Assembly: GCF_030403505.1 (NCBI RefSeq)
Contig: NZ_JAUEMJ010000011.1
Location: 1 to 64,000 of the forward strand
Source of the DNA: Glycomyces tritici
Lineage (GTDB): Bacteria; Actinomycetota; Actinomycetes; Mycobacteriales; Micromonosporaceae
Direction: 5' to 3'
Length of the DNA stretch: 64,000 nt
The position numbers and the translations under genes are program-made. Below the pieces are notes generated by a model. It was not told the origin of the DNA. It made no database searches and worked only from the letters and a program-made list of their open reading frames with translations. Below, piece by piece: positions 8,016-16,561 of this stretch (its first letter is position 1; the number at the start of each line of letters is the position of its first letter).

Positions 8016-8267
8016 GCGGGTGTGCCTCCGTGGTCGTCGAAGCGGGTTTTTGGAATCGACTAATTCTCCCATACAGAGCAAAAGCGGTGAAACTAGCTTC
8101 TTTCTGTATTTCGGGTGGTTAGAGCGAAAGTTGCCACGCTCGGCCTCGAGGTCCCCGACGGATGAAGCACCCAACGGCCGCAGTCCAGCGCCTTCCGCCC
8201 ATCGTGAGGGTTGTGCCGGAGAGGCCGACTCCCTATCCTGGCCTCTCCCAACCCCTCGGGAGGGCGC

Positions 8268-9055
8268 GTGTCCAGTATCGACGAGGTCGCCAGCGCCGTC
8301 GCTGCACGATCCGATGAGGCCCGTCAACTTGCAGTCGGCATCGCCAGGACGAAAGAGGAGCACGACAAACTCACGGCGGCGATCACGGCCGCGAGCCTGG
8401 AGCCTAAGGCCGAAGTTGCGGGTGCGATCGCGATGACCTCGAAGCGGCTACGGAGCGCGCCTGGGCGCTCGCCGATGCGCTCGACCAGCTTCGCGCTCGC
8501 GTCGAAGCGCTCAAGGCTTTACTGACCGGCGGTGGCAGCGGCGCTCTTGCCTCACAGGCTCGACTCGCTCGAACGCGGCCGCTTGAAGGCTTTGATCCAA
8601 AGCGGTTCCATCCTGAAGCGGTAAAAGCTATCCGTGACGCTGGCTATCCGCGCAATCCCGAGGGCCGTGTCTCCGCTCGCGGGATTCTGTACGACGCTGC
8701 CGGCCGCCGGCGCCACACGGACGTGCTCAAGGCGTACCCCCCTGGGCAGGCTCCAGTCAGACCGGAGTTGAAAGAGCCGTAGGCTTCTTCAGAGGAACTG
8801 ACCACGACGTGGCACGTTGAGGGCGACGCTGCGGCCGACATTCGCGAAGGCAAGCTCGACAACGCCGTGCTGTACCTCAATGTGCCGCCATGCGGCAAGA
8901 GAGCACCCTCGTCAGAGCATCCTGACCCGAGACGGTGCTACGAGAACCTTCGGCACATCATCCCGGCTGGCAGAACAGTCTGGGTTCATGTGGTGCCGGA
9001 ACACGGATCACCTTCTAGGATCAGGTTCAAAGGCACTGGGGAAGGCATCAAGTGA
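8268..9055 (+). pseudogene. DddA/SCP1.201-like DNA deaminase toxin, broken by frameshift and stop
   Basis: The GTG-start N-terminal half (SSIDEVASAVAARSDEARQL) is a helical, coiled-coil-like region. A 1-nt shift near 8431 moves coding into another frame (DDLEAATERAWALADALDQL), and an in-frame TAG occurs at 8780-8782. Beyond it lies the deaminase domain: zinc-ligand and catalytic motif HVEGDAAA, second metal motif NVPPCGKR with a later Cys (RRCYENLRHIIP), ending FKGTGEGIK. This pattern is that of SCP1.201-like/DddA-type deaminases. The intact Imm1-like gene starts inside its stop codon. Two independent lesions make sequencing error unlikely to explain both. Confidence 0.7.
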
Positions 9056-9789
9056 TGGGCGAGTACGACAGACCGGTCCAAGCAGATCCCGAGATTCTCG
9101 CTGACCTTCTCCATCGGTTCGACACCGATCTTGACTCTCGAGAACTCGCCGAGTACGCCCGTACGCTGGGGCTTGAACCTCCGTATGATCCGCCTGGGTA
9201 TCAAGGGTGGGCCATCATTGAGAAGTACCCTGACGACGACTTCGATCATGGGGTTCTGTATTGGTGGGGTCCCGAGGAAGATCACGGCGAGGAGCCTTCG
9301 CCTGTCACATCATCAACTGGCGGCGACCGCATTGAGCACGTCCCGCAGGAATGGGCTTCCAAGCAGCTAGGCGTGCGAATCTCCTACACCGCTCACACCC
9401 GCCGAGTGCTGTCGATCTGCAAGAGCCATAACGACGCACTCAATGTGCTCAATGAGTTCGAGCAGGTCGCCGACCCTGGAGAGGCGCTTCGGGTTGAGAA
9501 GCCTGACGGCAGCGGACCTCACCTCGACGTCATCATCTGGCACACGATGCTCGAGAGTGCCGACCGACAGTGCGCCACGCTGCGATATTCCGGTAGTGCA
9601 GGCTCATGGACAGCTCGGACACCGGGTCTCCGCGTGAACGACAGTGGCCTGGTAAGGCGTCTCCAACATGAGAATGTTCCGGTTGAAGCGTTGATTCCCG
9701 AAGAACGGGTTAAGGCAGCGATACTGGAGTTCTTCGACGAACCTGAGGCGCGACCGTCTTCCGTTGCATGGCAGCCGGCGCCTACCTGA
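9055..9789 (+). CDS. Imm1-family immunity protein
   Basis: A 244-aa cytosolic protein. The C-terminal part (about 100-240) has the Imm1 layout: a strand pair before a Gly-rich turn (RYSGSAGSWTA), then VPVEALIPEERVKAAILEFF and, at the end, RPSSVAWQPA, matching the typical (P)-x-E-x-A...aL..F...RP..v.W tail. Imm1 proteins neutralise SCP1.201-type deaminases, and this gene overlaps the toxin stop (TGATG), so the assignment is supported from both sides. The frame is intact while the toxin is dead. The N-terminal 95 residues look like an extra domain that I cannot name. Confidence 0.7.
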   Translation: MGEYDRPVQADPEILADLLHRFDTDLDSRELAEYARTLGLEPPYDPPGYQGWAIIEKYPDDDFDHGVLYWWGPEEDHGEEPSPVTSSTGGDRIEHVPQEWASKQLGVRISYTAHTRRVLSICKSHNDALNVLNEFEQVADPGEALRVEKPDGSGPHLDVIIWHTMLESADRQCATLRYSGSAGSWTARTPGLRVNDSGLVRRLQHENVPVEALIPEERVKAAILEFFDEPEARPSSVAWQPAPT

Positions 9790-9914
9790 ACAAACCGCTC
9801 GTGCGCTGATGCTGGGGCCGCAGATCAGGGAGGTCCCCGTGCCGCGTCATTGGGCAGTACTGCGGGTGGACGTTCCCTCGGCGTTTGTGCTCGGGCCAGC
9901 TTTCGGGTCCCCGC

Positions 9915-9950
9915 AAGGCGGGTCTCCGTTCGTACCGGAGGCCCGCCTTT
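9915..9950. terminator. bidirectional hairpin terminator
   Basis: AAGGCGGG-t-CTCCG pairs with CGGAG-g-CCCGCCTTT. A-rich and T-rich ends on both sides fit a shared terminator between the convergent Imm1 and acetyltransferase genes. Confidence 0.75.
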
Positions 9951-9982
9951 CGCTGCCGCGACTACGGGTCAGGCCAAGCCGT

Positions 9983-10468
9983 TCATGCAATGTCGAGGTC
10001 GTACACGGCCCGGTCCTTTCCCGGACCCTTGGAGTTCGCGATGACCTCCACGCCAGTCTGCGGGTCGCGGTAGTCACCGTGGCGGTTGGTGAACCCGAGC
10101 GCCAGCCACGCGGCATGCGCGGCCGTGTTCGCCGGTTCGGACGTCAAGTAGATCCGCGTCGCCCCCGCGGCGCTGGCAACGGTACGCAGATGGCTGATGA
10201 GCGCGGCCGCGATGCCTTGCCGGCGGTGGGCCGGGTGCACGATCACGTCTTGGACGTACACGTCGGCTGGGCGGGTTTGGGATCTGAATCCGATGGCGGC
10301 ACCGGTCACGGTCCCGTCGTCGGCGATCGCGACAGGGCACGTATCGGCGAACAGTTCAGCGGCCAGCCAGTAGTCGGAAGGGTCGCGGGGCCGGACCCAC
10401 GGTGCTCCGGTGGTCATGAGGTCGCGCACCGGTTCGGTCAGGTTCGCGACCAGGGCGGCAATCCGCAT
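9983..10468 (-). CDS. GNAT-family N-acetyltransferase
   Basis: A 161-aa GNAT fold protein. The acetyl-CoA-binding motif A is clear: VYVQDVIVHPAHRRQGIAAA with the R/Q-x-x-G-I/V-A signature, followed by motif B (ATRIYLTSEPANTAAHAAWL, LGF). The substrate cannot be inferred. ATG 10468 (MRIAALVANL) was chosen over an upstream ATG because the earlier residues look like noise. It converges with the Imm1 gene on the shared terminator. Confidence 0.85.
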   Translation of the reverse strand: MRIAALVANLTEPVRDLMTTGAPWVRPRDPSDYWLAAELFADTCPVAIADDGTVTGAAIGFRSQTRPADVYVQDVIVHPAHRRQGIAAALISHLRTVASAAGATRIYLTSEPANTAAHAAWLALGFTNRHGDYRDPQTGVEVIANSKGPGKDRAVYDLDIA

Positions 10469-10560
10469 GCGGCACTCCAAGGTCGTTGCTCGATTGTTGT
10501 TGCAGCGCATTAGCAATCGCTCAATGCAGTCGCATCAGGACGATACATTTGGGTTTGCAA

Positions 10561-10621
10561 ACCAGGTGAAACACCAGGTCAAACACCCTTTGACTGCCCG
10601 GCGTCCACGACCGGCGGGCAG
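10561..10621. repeat. short tandem repeat and hairpin upstream of the antirepressor remnant
   Basis: ACCAGGTGAAAC is followed directly by ACCAGGTCAAAC, about a 13-bp tandem repeat at 10561-10587. A weaker hairpin CTGCCCG (10594-10600) / CGGGCAG (10615-10621) follows. Role unknown; it could be a phage operator or terminator relic. Confidence 0.4.
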
Positions 10622-10644
10622 CGTTTGAGCGAAAGTGAAACGCG

Positions 10645-11162
10645 ATGCTTCCCGAGCCTATCGACGCGGCCACCTCACCGTTCGATCAGATCCGCCGCAC
10701 CGACGAGCTGGGCGAGTACTGGTCGGGGCGGGATCTTATGCCGCTGCTGCCGCGTGGCGCGTCCTCGCGTCCGCGACCGGCGACTACTCGGTGGAAGACG
10801 CCGCGAAGCTCCTGTCGCGGGACCCGCGCGTCACCATCGGGAAGATCCGCTTGTTCCAGTTCCTCAACACGGAAGGTCTGATCTACCGTCACAAAGGCGA
10901 CGGGTGCTGGCATGTCTACCAGTCGGCAATCGACACTGGCCGTCTGGCCGAACGCGCCCAGTCGCACTGGAACCCGAAAACTGAGGAATGGCAGGTGGAC
11001 GCGCCGCAGGTGCGAGTCACCGTGAAGGGGTTGCAGCACCTGCACCAGCGGCTCACCGCTACCGCGGTGGCACAACCGCAGGCTTTTGGCTTATCTAGGG
11101 GCCTCGGCGCGTCCGCACCTTCCGCCACGGGGCCTGGTGGAGACGTGCCGTCGCGTCGATGA
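10645..11162 (+). pseudogene. phage antirepressor with internal deletion (Bro-N start fused to KilAC)
   Basis: The first about 36 codons match the start of actinophage antirepressors (FDQIRRTDELGEYWSGRDLM). After about 10755, in another frame, the C-terminal KilAC domain appears (DYSVEDAAKLLSRDP, RLFQFLNTEGLIYR, DGCWHVYQSAIDTGRLAERA, VRVTVKGLQHLHQRL). The bulk of the Bro-N domain and linker, normally over 100 residues, is missing and the frames do not join, so the gene is dead. It is one of the few phage signs in the window. Confidence 0.75.
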
Positions 11163-11625
11163 GCGCGTCAGCATTGAGCGTGACCTTTGGGCGGCCCTCG
11201 GTCAGCACCCAAACTCGGTGCAGTTGCTGATTCCTCGTGAGCTTGTGCGGCTCGAAGGCAATATGGTCGACATTCTCGTCGTCACGGTAGGACCAATGCA
11301 CTTGCGAAAAGCCATTGACTCGAATGTTCCTGCTGAAGTACACCCCAACGTTCCCGCCATCAGGTGTATTCGCCTCGGTGAAGTCGAACCGGCCCGTGCT
11401 GCGAACCGCCAGTTCAGTGACATATGGATCGATGAGATCTTGCCCGGCAATGGTGATGTGGAGGTCGAGGGGTTTGTTCCGCAGCAGGGGTTGCGGCGGG
11501 AAGGCGACGATCCGCAGGTGTCGCCTTGGCGGCCGGCTTGCGGCCATGATCCCCAGCACGGCTACGAGCACGCCCAGTACAGACACGGTCAAGGCGGCGA
11601 GATCGACGTTGATTGCAGAAAGCAT
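11095..11625 (-). CDS. membrane-anchored hypothetical protein
   Basis: A 176-aa protein with one N-terminal hydrophobic helix (residues 8-29, LAALTVSVLGVLVAVLGIMA) followed by a basic stop-transfer ASRPPRR and a beta-rich soluble domain. The topology suggests an anchored domain of about 145 residues, side uncertain. No family recognised. The C-terminus is Arg-rich (WRKVRTRRGP). The stop lies inside the tail of the antirepressor remnant on the other strand. Confidence 0.55.
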   Translation of the reverse strand: MLSAINVDLAALTVSVLGVLVAVLGIMAASRPPRRHLRIVAFPPQPLLRNKPLDLHITIAGQDLIDPYVTELAVRSTGRFDFTEANTPDGGNVGVYFSRNIRVNGFSQVHWSYRDDENVDHIAFEPHKLTRNQQLHRVWVLTEGRPKVTLNADALIDATARLHQAPWRKVRTRRGP

Positions 11626-12025
11626 GGGGTGAGGGGACCTCTTTGCTCGCCGGGGAACACAGAGGCTCAGTCTATCCGGACGGTGCCAATGAAACTATTG
11701 GTTGCCGGGATGGTGGAACACCACCTTCTTGCGGTGGATAACACCTGCCGCCCTGCGAACCGCTGGTCATGGCTGCCATGAGCTGACATTCGATTTGAGA
11801 ACCTACACCGCCCCTCGCCTAGCGCGAGCGCGCCGACCGCCAGCGCGAGACCTTCTACCGCGGCGACGCGCTGTGAGCGTGCTATCGCCTCGCCCGGTGA
11901 GGCATTCAGCAAGCACGACCATGTCGGCGAACCTGGTCGGTTCGAGTCTGGGAACGGACCGATTCGTCTCTCGCGGTCTTGTGCCACGTTACCTGTGACT
12001 CCATTGTCCCTGGCAGGTGCGACGC
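11626..12025. other. intergenic stretch, nothing convincing
   Basis: Four hundred bases between two minus-strand genes. It has short open frames on both strands with poor coding character and a small hairpin GGTGGAACACCACC at about 11712. No gene, repeat or RNA supported. Confidence 0.4.
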
Positions 12026-12718
12026 TCAGTCCCGGGCGGCCTGCGTCGCAATTCCGAACCAGGTCCGGCAGTCGTCATCAAACCCGGTAACGGTCACCGA
12101 CGGGCGGGATCTGGAATGCCAGTCGGTTGCGTCCATCCGGAACCTCCGGGATGTTCGCGCGACTCCGCTGTAGACCGCTTCGACGTCGATGCCGTCTTCG
12201 CGATAACCGAGCCGTTCCGACACCCCCACTGACTTGCCGTTCGTGTTGAACGACCTTGACCGGCACGAGCGGGCCTCGAGCCACTCGAAAGCGAACGCGA
12301 GGACGCCGGCTCGCGCTTCGGTCCCGAACCCGTTGCCCTGCTGGGCGAGCGTCAGCCACGAGATCGTGGCCGCTTCGCGCGTCACAGGGAAGTGCTTGGC
12401 GTACAGGGTTTGCACACCGATGGGTTTCCCGTCAAGCCACACAGTGAGTTCGAGATGCCAGTTGTCAGCAGTCCATTTGGCGACTTCCCCAAGCTGGACC
12501 TGGACGGCCTTCCGCGCACGATCGGCAGGCGGCGCGCTCGACCAGGACGGCCGCCCCAATCCGATCGGATTCTCGAACGGCTCCTCCCCCACAGCATGAA
12601 TGGGTTCGCGGGCGCAGTCGGCCAGGAGCGGCAGTTCGTCCGGGTGCGGCAGGCGGAGCGTGAGCCGCGGCGTGTCGATCCGGAGCCGGTAGAGCGGTAT
12701 GACGTCACTGATGGGCAT
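12026..12718 (-). CDS. RimJ/RimL-type GNAT acetyltransferase
   Basis: A 230-aa GNAT protein of the RimJ/RimL group. It starts LRIDTPRLTLRLPHPDELPL, as this group does, has the acetyl-CoA loop region TLAQQGNGFGTEARAGVLAFAF, and ends with the conserved NTNGKSVGVSERLGYREDGI. ATG 12718 gives the canonical N-terminus. The Q-x-x-G-x-G/A loop is slightly altered (QQGNGFGTEA). The substrate is unknown and could be a ribosomal protein or small molecule. It is divergent from the PP2C-like gene, so the 135 bp between them holds both promoters. Confidence 0.85.
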   Translation of the reverse strand: MPISDVIPLYRLRIDTPRLTLRLPHPDELPLLADCAREPIHAVGEEPFENPIGLGRPSWSSAPPADRARKAVQVQLGEVAKWTADNWHLELTVWLDGKPIGVQTLYAKHFPVTREAATISWLTLAQQGNGFGTEARAGVLAFAFEWLEARSCRSRSFNTNGKSVGVSERLGYREDGIDVEAVYSGVARTSRRFRMDATDWHSRSRPSVTVTGFDDDCRTWFGIATQAARD

Positions 12719-12853
12719 TTGCCCAGTGTGAGACAGGTGGTGCACTTCCGGCAACCGTCTTTCGTTGCGCGACAATCGAACTGATGTCCTAAGAGGACGA
12801 ACTGGTGAGTTTTGGCTGCTGAGCGTGTGAGCGAAAGCCGCTACGCTCATCTG

Positions 12854-13651
12854 ATGCTTCACATCGTCTCCGCAGCAAGGCTGCCAGGATCCCCTTCAGT
12901 TCCGAACGAGGACGCGTACGCGACCGGGCCCGGCTGGGCGTTCGTCATCGACGGCGTCACCCGGACGCCCGACGACGGGTGCATGCACGACGTGCCCTGG
13001 TTCGTGAAGGGCCTCGTGCACGCTCTCGCGGCGGCACGCCTCCCGGGCGGCTCCTCGAGCTTGGAGTCCATCCTTGCCGCAGCGATTCACGACGTGGCCG
13101 AATCGCACCGGGACACGTGCGACTTGGCGAACCGTACGAGCCCGGCCGCGCAGGTCGCGATCGTCCGCGTCCAGCGCGGCATCGGCGAGTATCTGGTACT
13201 CGGTGACTGCACGGTCGTGTGGCAAGTCGATGGGGAATCACCGGTCGCGGTCTGCGACGACCGTGTGGTCCGACTGCCGAACCCGCCGGCGCCGGTCCTC
13301 ATCAACGGCGTCCGCCGCTACCCGCTCGACTACATCGCGAGGATGCGGAACAACCCTAAGGCGAAGGGCGGATTCTGGGTTGCGTCCACTGACCCGCAAG
13401 CGGCGTGGGAGGGCCTGTCGGGGCAGATTCCCGTCGACCGGCCCGGGACAATCGCGCTCCTCTCAGACGGGCTCACGCGGCTCGTCGAACGGTACGGGTG
13501 GACGTGGGCTGGCTTGCTCGAGGAAGGGGCGGCCCGCGGCGTGCCGGAGCTCATCCACGTCGTCCATGAAGCCGACCGTGCCGCCGGCGCGACCGGAGGC
13601 CGCGGCAAAGCCAGCGACGACGCGACCGGCGTGCTCCTCGCCAGCTACTGA
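12854..13651 (+). CDS. PP2C-like protein phosphatase domain protein
   Basis: A 265-aa cytosolic protein. The metal-site motif NEDAYATGPGWAFVIDGVT near the N-terminus, the central ALLSDGLTRLV and the C-terminal KASDDATGVLL correspond to PP2C motifs carrying metal-binding Asp residues. It lacks a receptor or sensor domain and is shorter than housekeeping PstP-type enzymes, resembling stand-alone PP2C proteins of actinomycetes. The ATG at 12854 leads directly into the first strand (MLHIVSAARLPG). Substrate unknown. Confidence 0.75.
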   Translation: MLHIVSAARLPGSPSVPNEDAYATGPGWAFVIDGVTRTPDDGCMHDVPWFVKGLVHALAAARLPGGSSSLESILAAAIHDVAESHRDTCDLANRTSPAAQVAIVRVQRGIGEYLVLGDCTVVWQVDGESPVAVCDDRVVRLPNPPAPVLINGVRRYPLDYIARMRNNPKAKGGFWVASTDPQAAWEGLSGQIPVDRPGTIALLSDGLTRLVERYGWTWAGLLEEGAARGVPELIHVVHEADRAAGATGGRGKASDDATGVLLASY

Positions 13652-13822
13652 ACTACGGTCGCGTGTGCGGAGCAGCCAAACCGGAGTGCAAGCATCGAGG
13701 CTGCACCAGCGAACGCGGGGACCAGGTCTGTTGGGAGGCAGGGATAATGCGGAGGTCCCCTTCTCATCCCCCTTCGGGTGCGGTCCCCGCTGCGGCGGCT
13801 CGCCCCCGCGAAAGCAGGTCTC

Positions 13823-14137
13823 ATGGCCGCCGCCTCCACGTTCGTGTCCCCCGCGCTGCAAGCGGTGGTGTTCTTCGGTACTTTCGCGCTCCTGCTCACC
13901 ACCGCGGGTGTGACGTTCGGGATGGTGCTGTCGGAGATTCCCGCGAGATCTGCAGGGCTGATCGCCAGGCGAGGGCTGCGTCGGGCGTTCATGGTCGCGC
14001 GGCGAGGCCGACGGATCGCGAGGACCAATGCTTCCTCGCGTGCCGGTGGCACATGGTGGTCCACAGCTGGCAACGGGGCAGTGGGGTCATCGGTCTCGTG
14101 CTCAGTTGCTGTCTGGCTGGGTCCGCGGTGGTCCTGA
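13823..14137 (+). CDS. N-terminal part of a membrane protein, possibly frameshifted
   Basis: MAAASTFVSPALQAVVFFG starts a hydrophobic helix continuing to GVTFGMVL, followed by a basic cytoplasmic loop (RRGLRRAFMVARRGRR). Coding quality then falls and the frame ends at 14137, while a good membrane-protein frame continues in another register from about 14050. I think both belong to one gene split by a 1-nt indel near 14050. Alternatively it is a separate one-helix protein overlapping its neighbour. Confidence 0.5.
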   Translation: MAAASTFVSPALQAVVFFGTFALLLTTAGVTFGMVLSEIPARSAGLIARRGLRRAFMVARRGRRIARTNASSRAGGTWWSTAGNGAVGSSVSCSVAVWLGPRWS

Positions 14138-15105
14138 TGGGTTTTCGGTTCGAGGTCATCGCCGATGGGCGCCCCTTGTTCAGCGACACTGAACGTCTCG
14201 CGCACGAAGGGATCGTTGTGTTCGCCTTGCTTGCTGCGGTGGTGGCACTCCGCGCAAGGATCGGGTTGGTGCACGCTGTCAAGCTCACCGGGGCACCGCA
14301 TTCGTTTCATGTCCGTTGGTCGCTGTCGATTCCCGACGTCCGGACTGGGGTAACGCGTGATGACCGGTTCGCGGCTGCGGTCAACGTCTACCGCCTCGGT
14401 CTGCAGCAGTTCCTATTGAAGTCTGCACTGGTGGCAACGGTGTTCTTGACGGCGCTGCCCGTGGTGCTGCCGCCTCGCTCCAATCAGTTCCCCGGGCTGG
14501 GGTACGCCGTCGCGCTCGGTGTGTTGATGGTGCTCGGCTGGGTAATCAACCAGCAGTTCAGAAGACGATTGCGCGCCCTCAGCCTCGCTGCCGCGTACGT
14601 GCAGCCACCGGCGCGCCAGCGCCGCGCGATATCCCCGGGTGCAGCCCAGTCGCGTGCAACGCTGGTTCGGGTCGTTGCCGAAACGGAGCGGTACGCGGAT
14701 CGTCTGCAGCGCAAGCAGGGCCTTGATGTGCGCCACCCTGTCGCGCACCTCCTGCATTTGAGCACCGCCCAGCTTCGGGGTCACTTGTCGACCTTCGCGT
14801 CGGTCAGCGGTCACGTTCCTGACGAGCTCGACGTGACGCTGCGACGGATGACGCTGCTGCTCGCGGGAGCTTCAGGGCGGGAGTTTCTGGAAAGCTGCGA
14901 GGCTCGAACGCGGCACCTGGCAGACCAGGTCCAAGCCGCGCCTCAACGTCGGTCATGGTCGAGTTGGCTCTCGACCACCGTTGAACTCACTGACAAGACG
15001 GTTCGGGCGCTGATGCTGCTCGCTGGGGTCACGGTGGTCTTGATACTGCTGGTTGCAGATGGTGTCACGGGCAAGGACCTTCTCGAGTGGGTGCTGCTGC
15101 AGTGA
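14053..15105 (+). CDS. polytopic membrane protein, unknown function
   Basis: A 350-aa frame with about five predicted membrane segments (GVIGLVLSCCLAGSAVVLM; VVFALLAAVVALRARIGLV; LVATVFLTALPVVLPP; VALGVLMVLGWVI; C-terminal LMLLAGVTVVLILLVADGV) and a helical cytoplasmic domain between segments 4 and 5 (about residues 180-310). The ATG at 14053 may be artificial, because the preceding frame (13823-14137) supplies a plausible extra N-terminal helix. No family recognised. Confidence 0.55.
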   Translation: MVVHSWQRGSGVIGLVLSCCLAGSAVVLMGFRFEVIADGRPLFSDTERLAHEGIVVFALLAAVVALRARIGLVHAVKLTGAPHSFHVRWSLSIPDVRTGVTRDDRFAAAVNVYRLGLQQFLLKSALVATVFLTALPVVLPPRSNQFPGLGYAVALGVLMVLGWVINQQFRRRLRALSLAAAYVQPPARQRRAISPGAAQSRATLVRVVAETERYADRLQRKQGLDVRHPVAHLLHLSTAQLRGHLSTFASVSGHVPDELDVTLRRMTLLLAGASGREFLESCEARTRHLADQVQAAPQRRSWSSWLSTTVELTDKTVRALMLLAGVTVVLILLVADGVTGKDLLEWVLLQ

Positions 15106-15366
15106 TCAGCGCTCGTCGCGCATAGCGGCCTCTGTGAGCATCGCTTCGGTCTCATGGTCGGCAGCGGCCATCCTCGCCTGCGTGTGGGAGTCCGGGCCTT
15201 CATAGGCGGCGATCTGGGCACGGCGGGATTCCGTGCGGAGCACGCGCGCCATCCACTGCTCAGGAGTCTGCCCGGCGTCCTGTGCCGCTGCACGAATCCG
15301 GTCGAGTTCAGCCGAGGTCAACGGCAAGGTGACGTTTGCTTCCTGGGTGGATTCGTCGCTGCTCAT
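15106..15366 (-). CDS. small helical protein, antitoxin-like
   Basis: An 86-aa acidic protein (MSSDESTQEANVTLPLTSAE onward) with a strand followed by helices and a long helical C-terminus rich in Ala, Glu and Arg (MAAADHETEAMLTEAAMRDER). The TLPLTSAELDRIRAAAQDAG segment resembles ribbon-helix-helix antitoxins, but no toxin partner is adjacent. The assignment is weak. It converges on the membrane protein gene with almost no spacer. Confidence 0.45.
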   Translation of the reverse strand: MSSDESTQEANVTLPLTSAELDRIRAAAQDAGQTPEQWMARVLRTESRRAQIAAYEGPDSHTQARMAAADHETEAMLTEAAMRDER

Positions 15367-15715
15367 GGCGTCATGGTGAGACCGGCACGAGCCGCCGAGC
15401 GACGTTCTTACGGGCGTTTCCTGAGTCGACGCGGTCGCGAACGCCTTCGTCCGGGAGCCGCTGCTTGATTGCTTCACCGAAATTGGCCGCACCGTTCCTC
15501 GGCGCTTCAAGGACGCTATTTGCTACCGGCTCCGAGTCCAGGCTCAGCCTTTGAGGACGGCGGCTGTCCCGTGAGTAACTACAGGACAGGTCTAATCCGA
15601 TTTCTGACACCTCATGGAAGCAACCTTCACTGGCTACAGTGTCCTCGCAGGTCAGGTACGCACTCACGTGCAGGCGTGCACGGGGACATGTCACTAGCGC
15701 GGATACGATCCCAAG

Positions 15716-16543
15716 ATGACCCAGCCCTCACCTCCTGCGGGCGGCCAACCCGCACTGGCGAACGCGAAAGCCCCACCTGCCGGTACCCTCTCGCGGTCGA
15801 CCAAGATCCGTCGGAGCATCATCGGTGGCGGCCTCGCAGTGTTCCTGGCACTGTTCGGATTCGTCGCTGACATTGTCGGCATCATCGACTTCGCTGCTGG
15901 CAAACCGGCGCCCGAATTGACAACCACCGCAGCAGCGCCGACCGCTGGGCCGGACCCAGAGCCCTCGCCGACGCCAGCGCCAGCGCCGTCCACCGATCCG
16001 GCAACGACAATCGTCGCAACGACGGAAGCTCCAACGACCGCGGTACCGATTGCAGAACCCTCATGGACGGTCCTCCATGAAGGCCTCCGCGAGCACTTGG
16101 GCGGATTCGGTTGGGGCGACGGGATATGCAGTACTGACCAGCTGGACTTCGACCGTCTCAACATCGACGGCTTCCTCAACAAGGACTTCCCCGAGGACGG
16201 CAGCGTCTCCCCCGGCATGGACCTGATCTGGGACGACTGCACCGGATACGACTACGCCGCGTACATCGTTGCCGCGGCGCAGACCCGCATGGTCGTGTAC
16301 CCCGAGACGGTCACCGACCCCGCCGCCTGCTTCGACGCAGGCACCTATGTCGAAACTGGACGCCAGTGGGCGGTCGATCCCTGGGCGCCGGAGAACCTCC
16401 CGTTGGAAACGGGGGCGACCTTCTGCGTTATCACTGACGAAGACCAGGTCGCGCTTGCCACGATCACCGACATGGGCCCCGCCGAAGACGAATATGCAGG
16501 CCTGTGGGTGGTACTTGACGTCACCGTGTGGACCTGGGCATGA
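15716..16543 (+). CDS. membrane-anchored extracytoplasmic protein with Pro/Thr linker
   Basis: A 275-aa protein. It has a short N-terminal cytoplasmic part, one membrane helix (about residues 34-55, SIIGGGLAVFLALFGFVADI), then a low-complexity Thr/Pro/Ala linker (about 65-115) typical of cell-wall-spanning segments. An acidic C-terminal domain of about 150 residues carries several Cys (GDGICSTDQ, WDDCTGYDY, PAACFDAG, GATFCVIT), consistent with disulfides outside the membrane. No catalytic motif recognised. Confidence 0.65.
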   Translation: MTQPSPPAGGQPALANAKAPPAGTLSRSTKIRRSIIGGGLAVFLALFGFVADIVGIIDFAAGKPAPELTTTAAAPTAGPDPEPSPTPAPAPSTDPATTIVATTEAPTTAVPIAEPSWTVLHEGLREHLGGFGWGDGICSTDQLDFDRLNIDGFLNKDFPEDGSVSPGMDLIWDDCTGYDYAAYIVAAAQTRMVVYPETVTDPAACFDAGTYVETGRQWAVDPWAPENLPLETGATFCVITDEDQVALATITDMGPAEDEYAGLWVVLDVTVWTWA

Positions 16544-16561
16544 CCACCGGCTGGCGCGCCG

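Noticed and set aside
15371..15600. Minus-strand frame resembling the tail of the hemC pseudogene (FGEAIKQRLPDEG compared with LGAAVAQRLLDEG).
   Set aside because: Similarity covers only about 15 residues and the surrounding sequence has stops in this frame; not enough to call a second hemC remnant.
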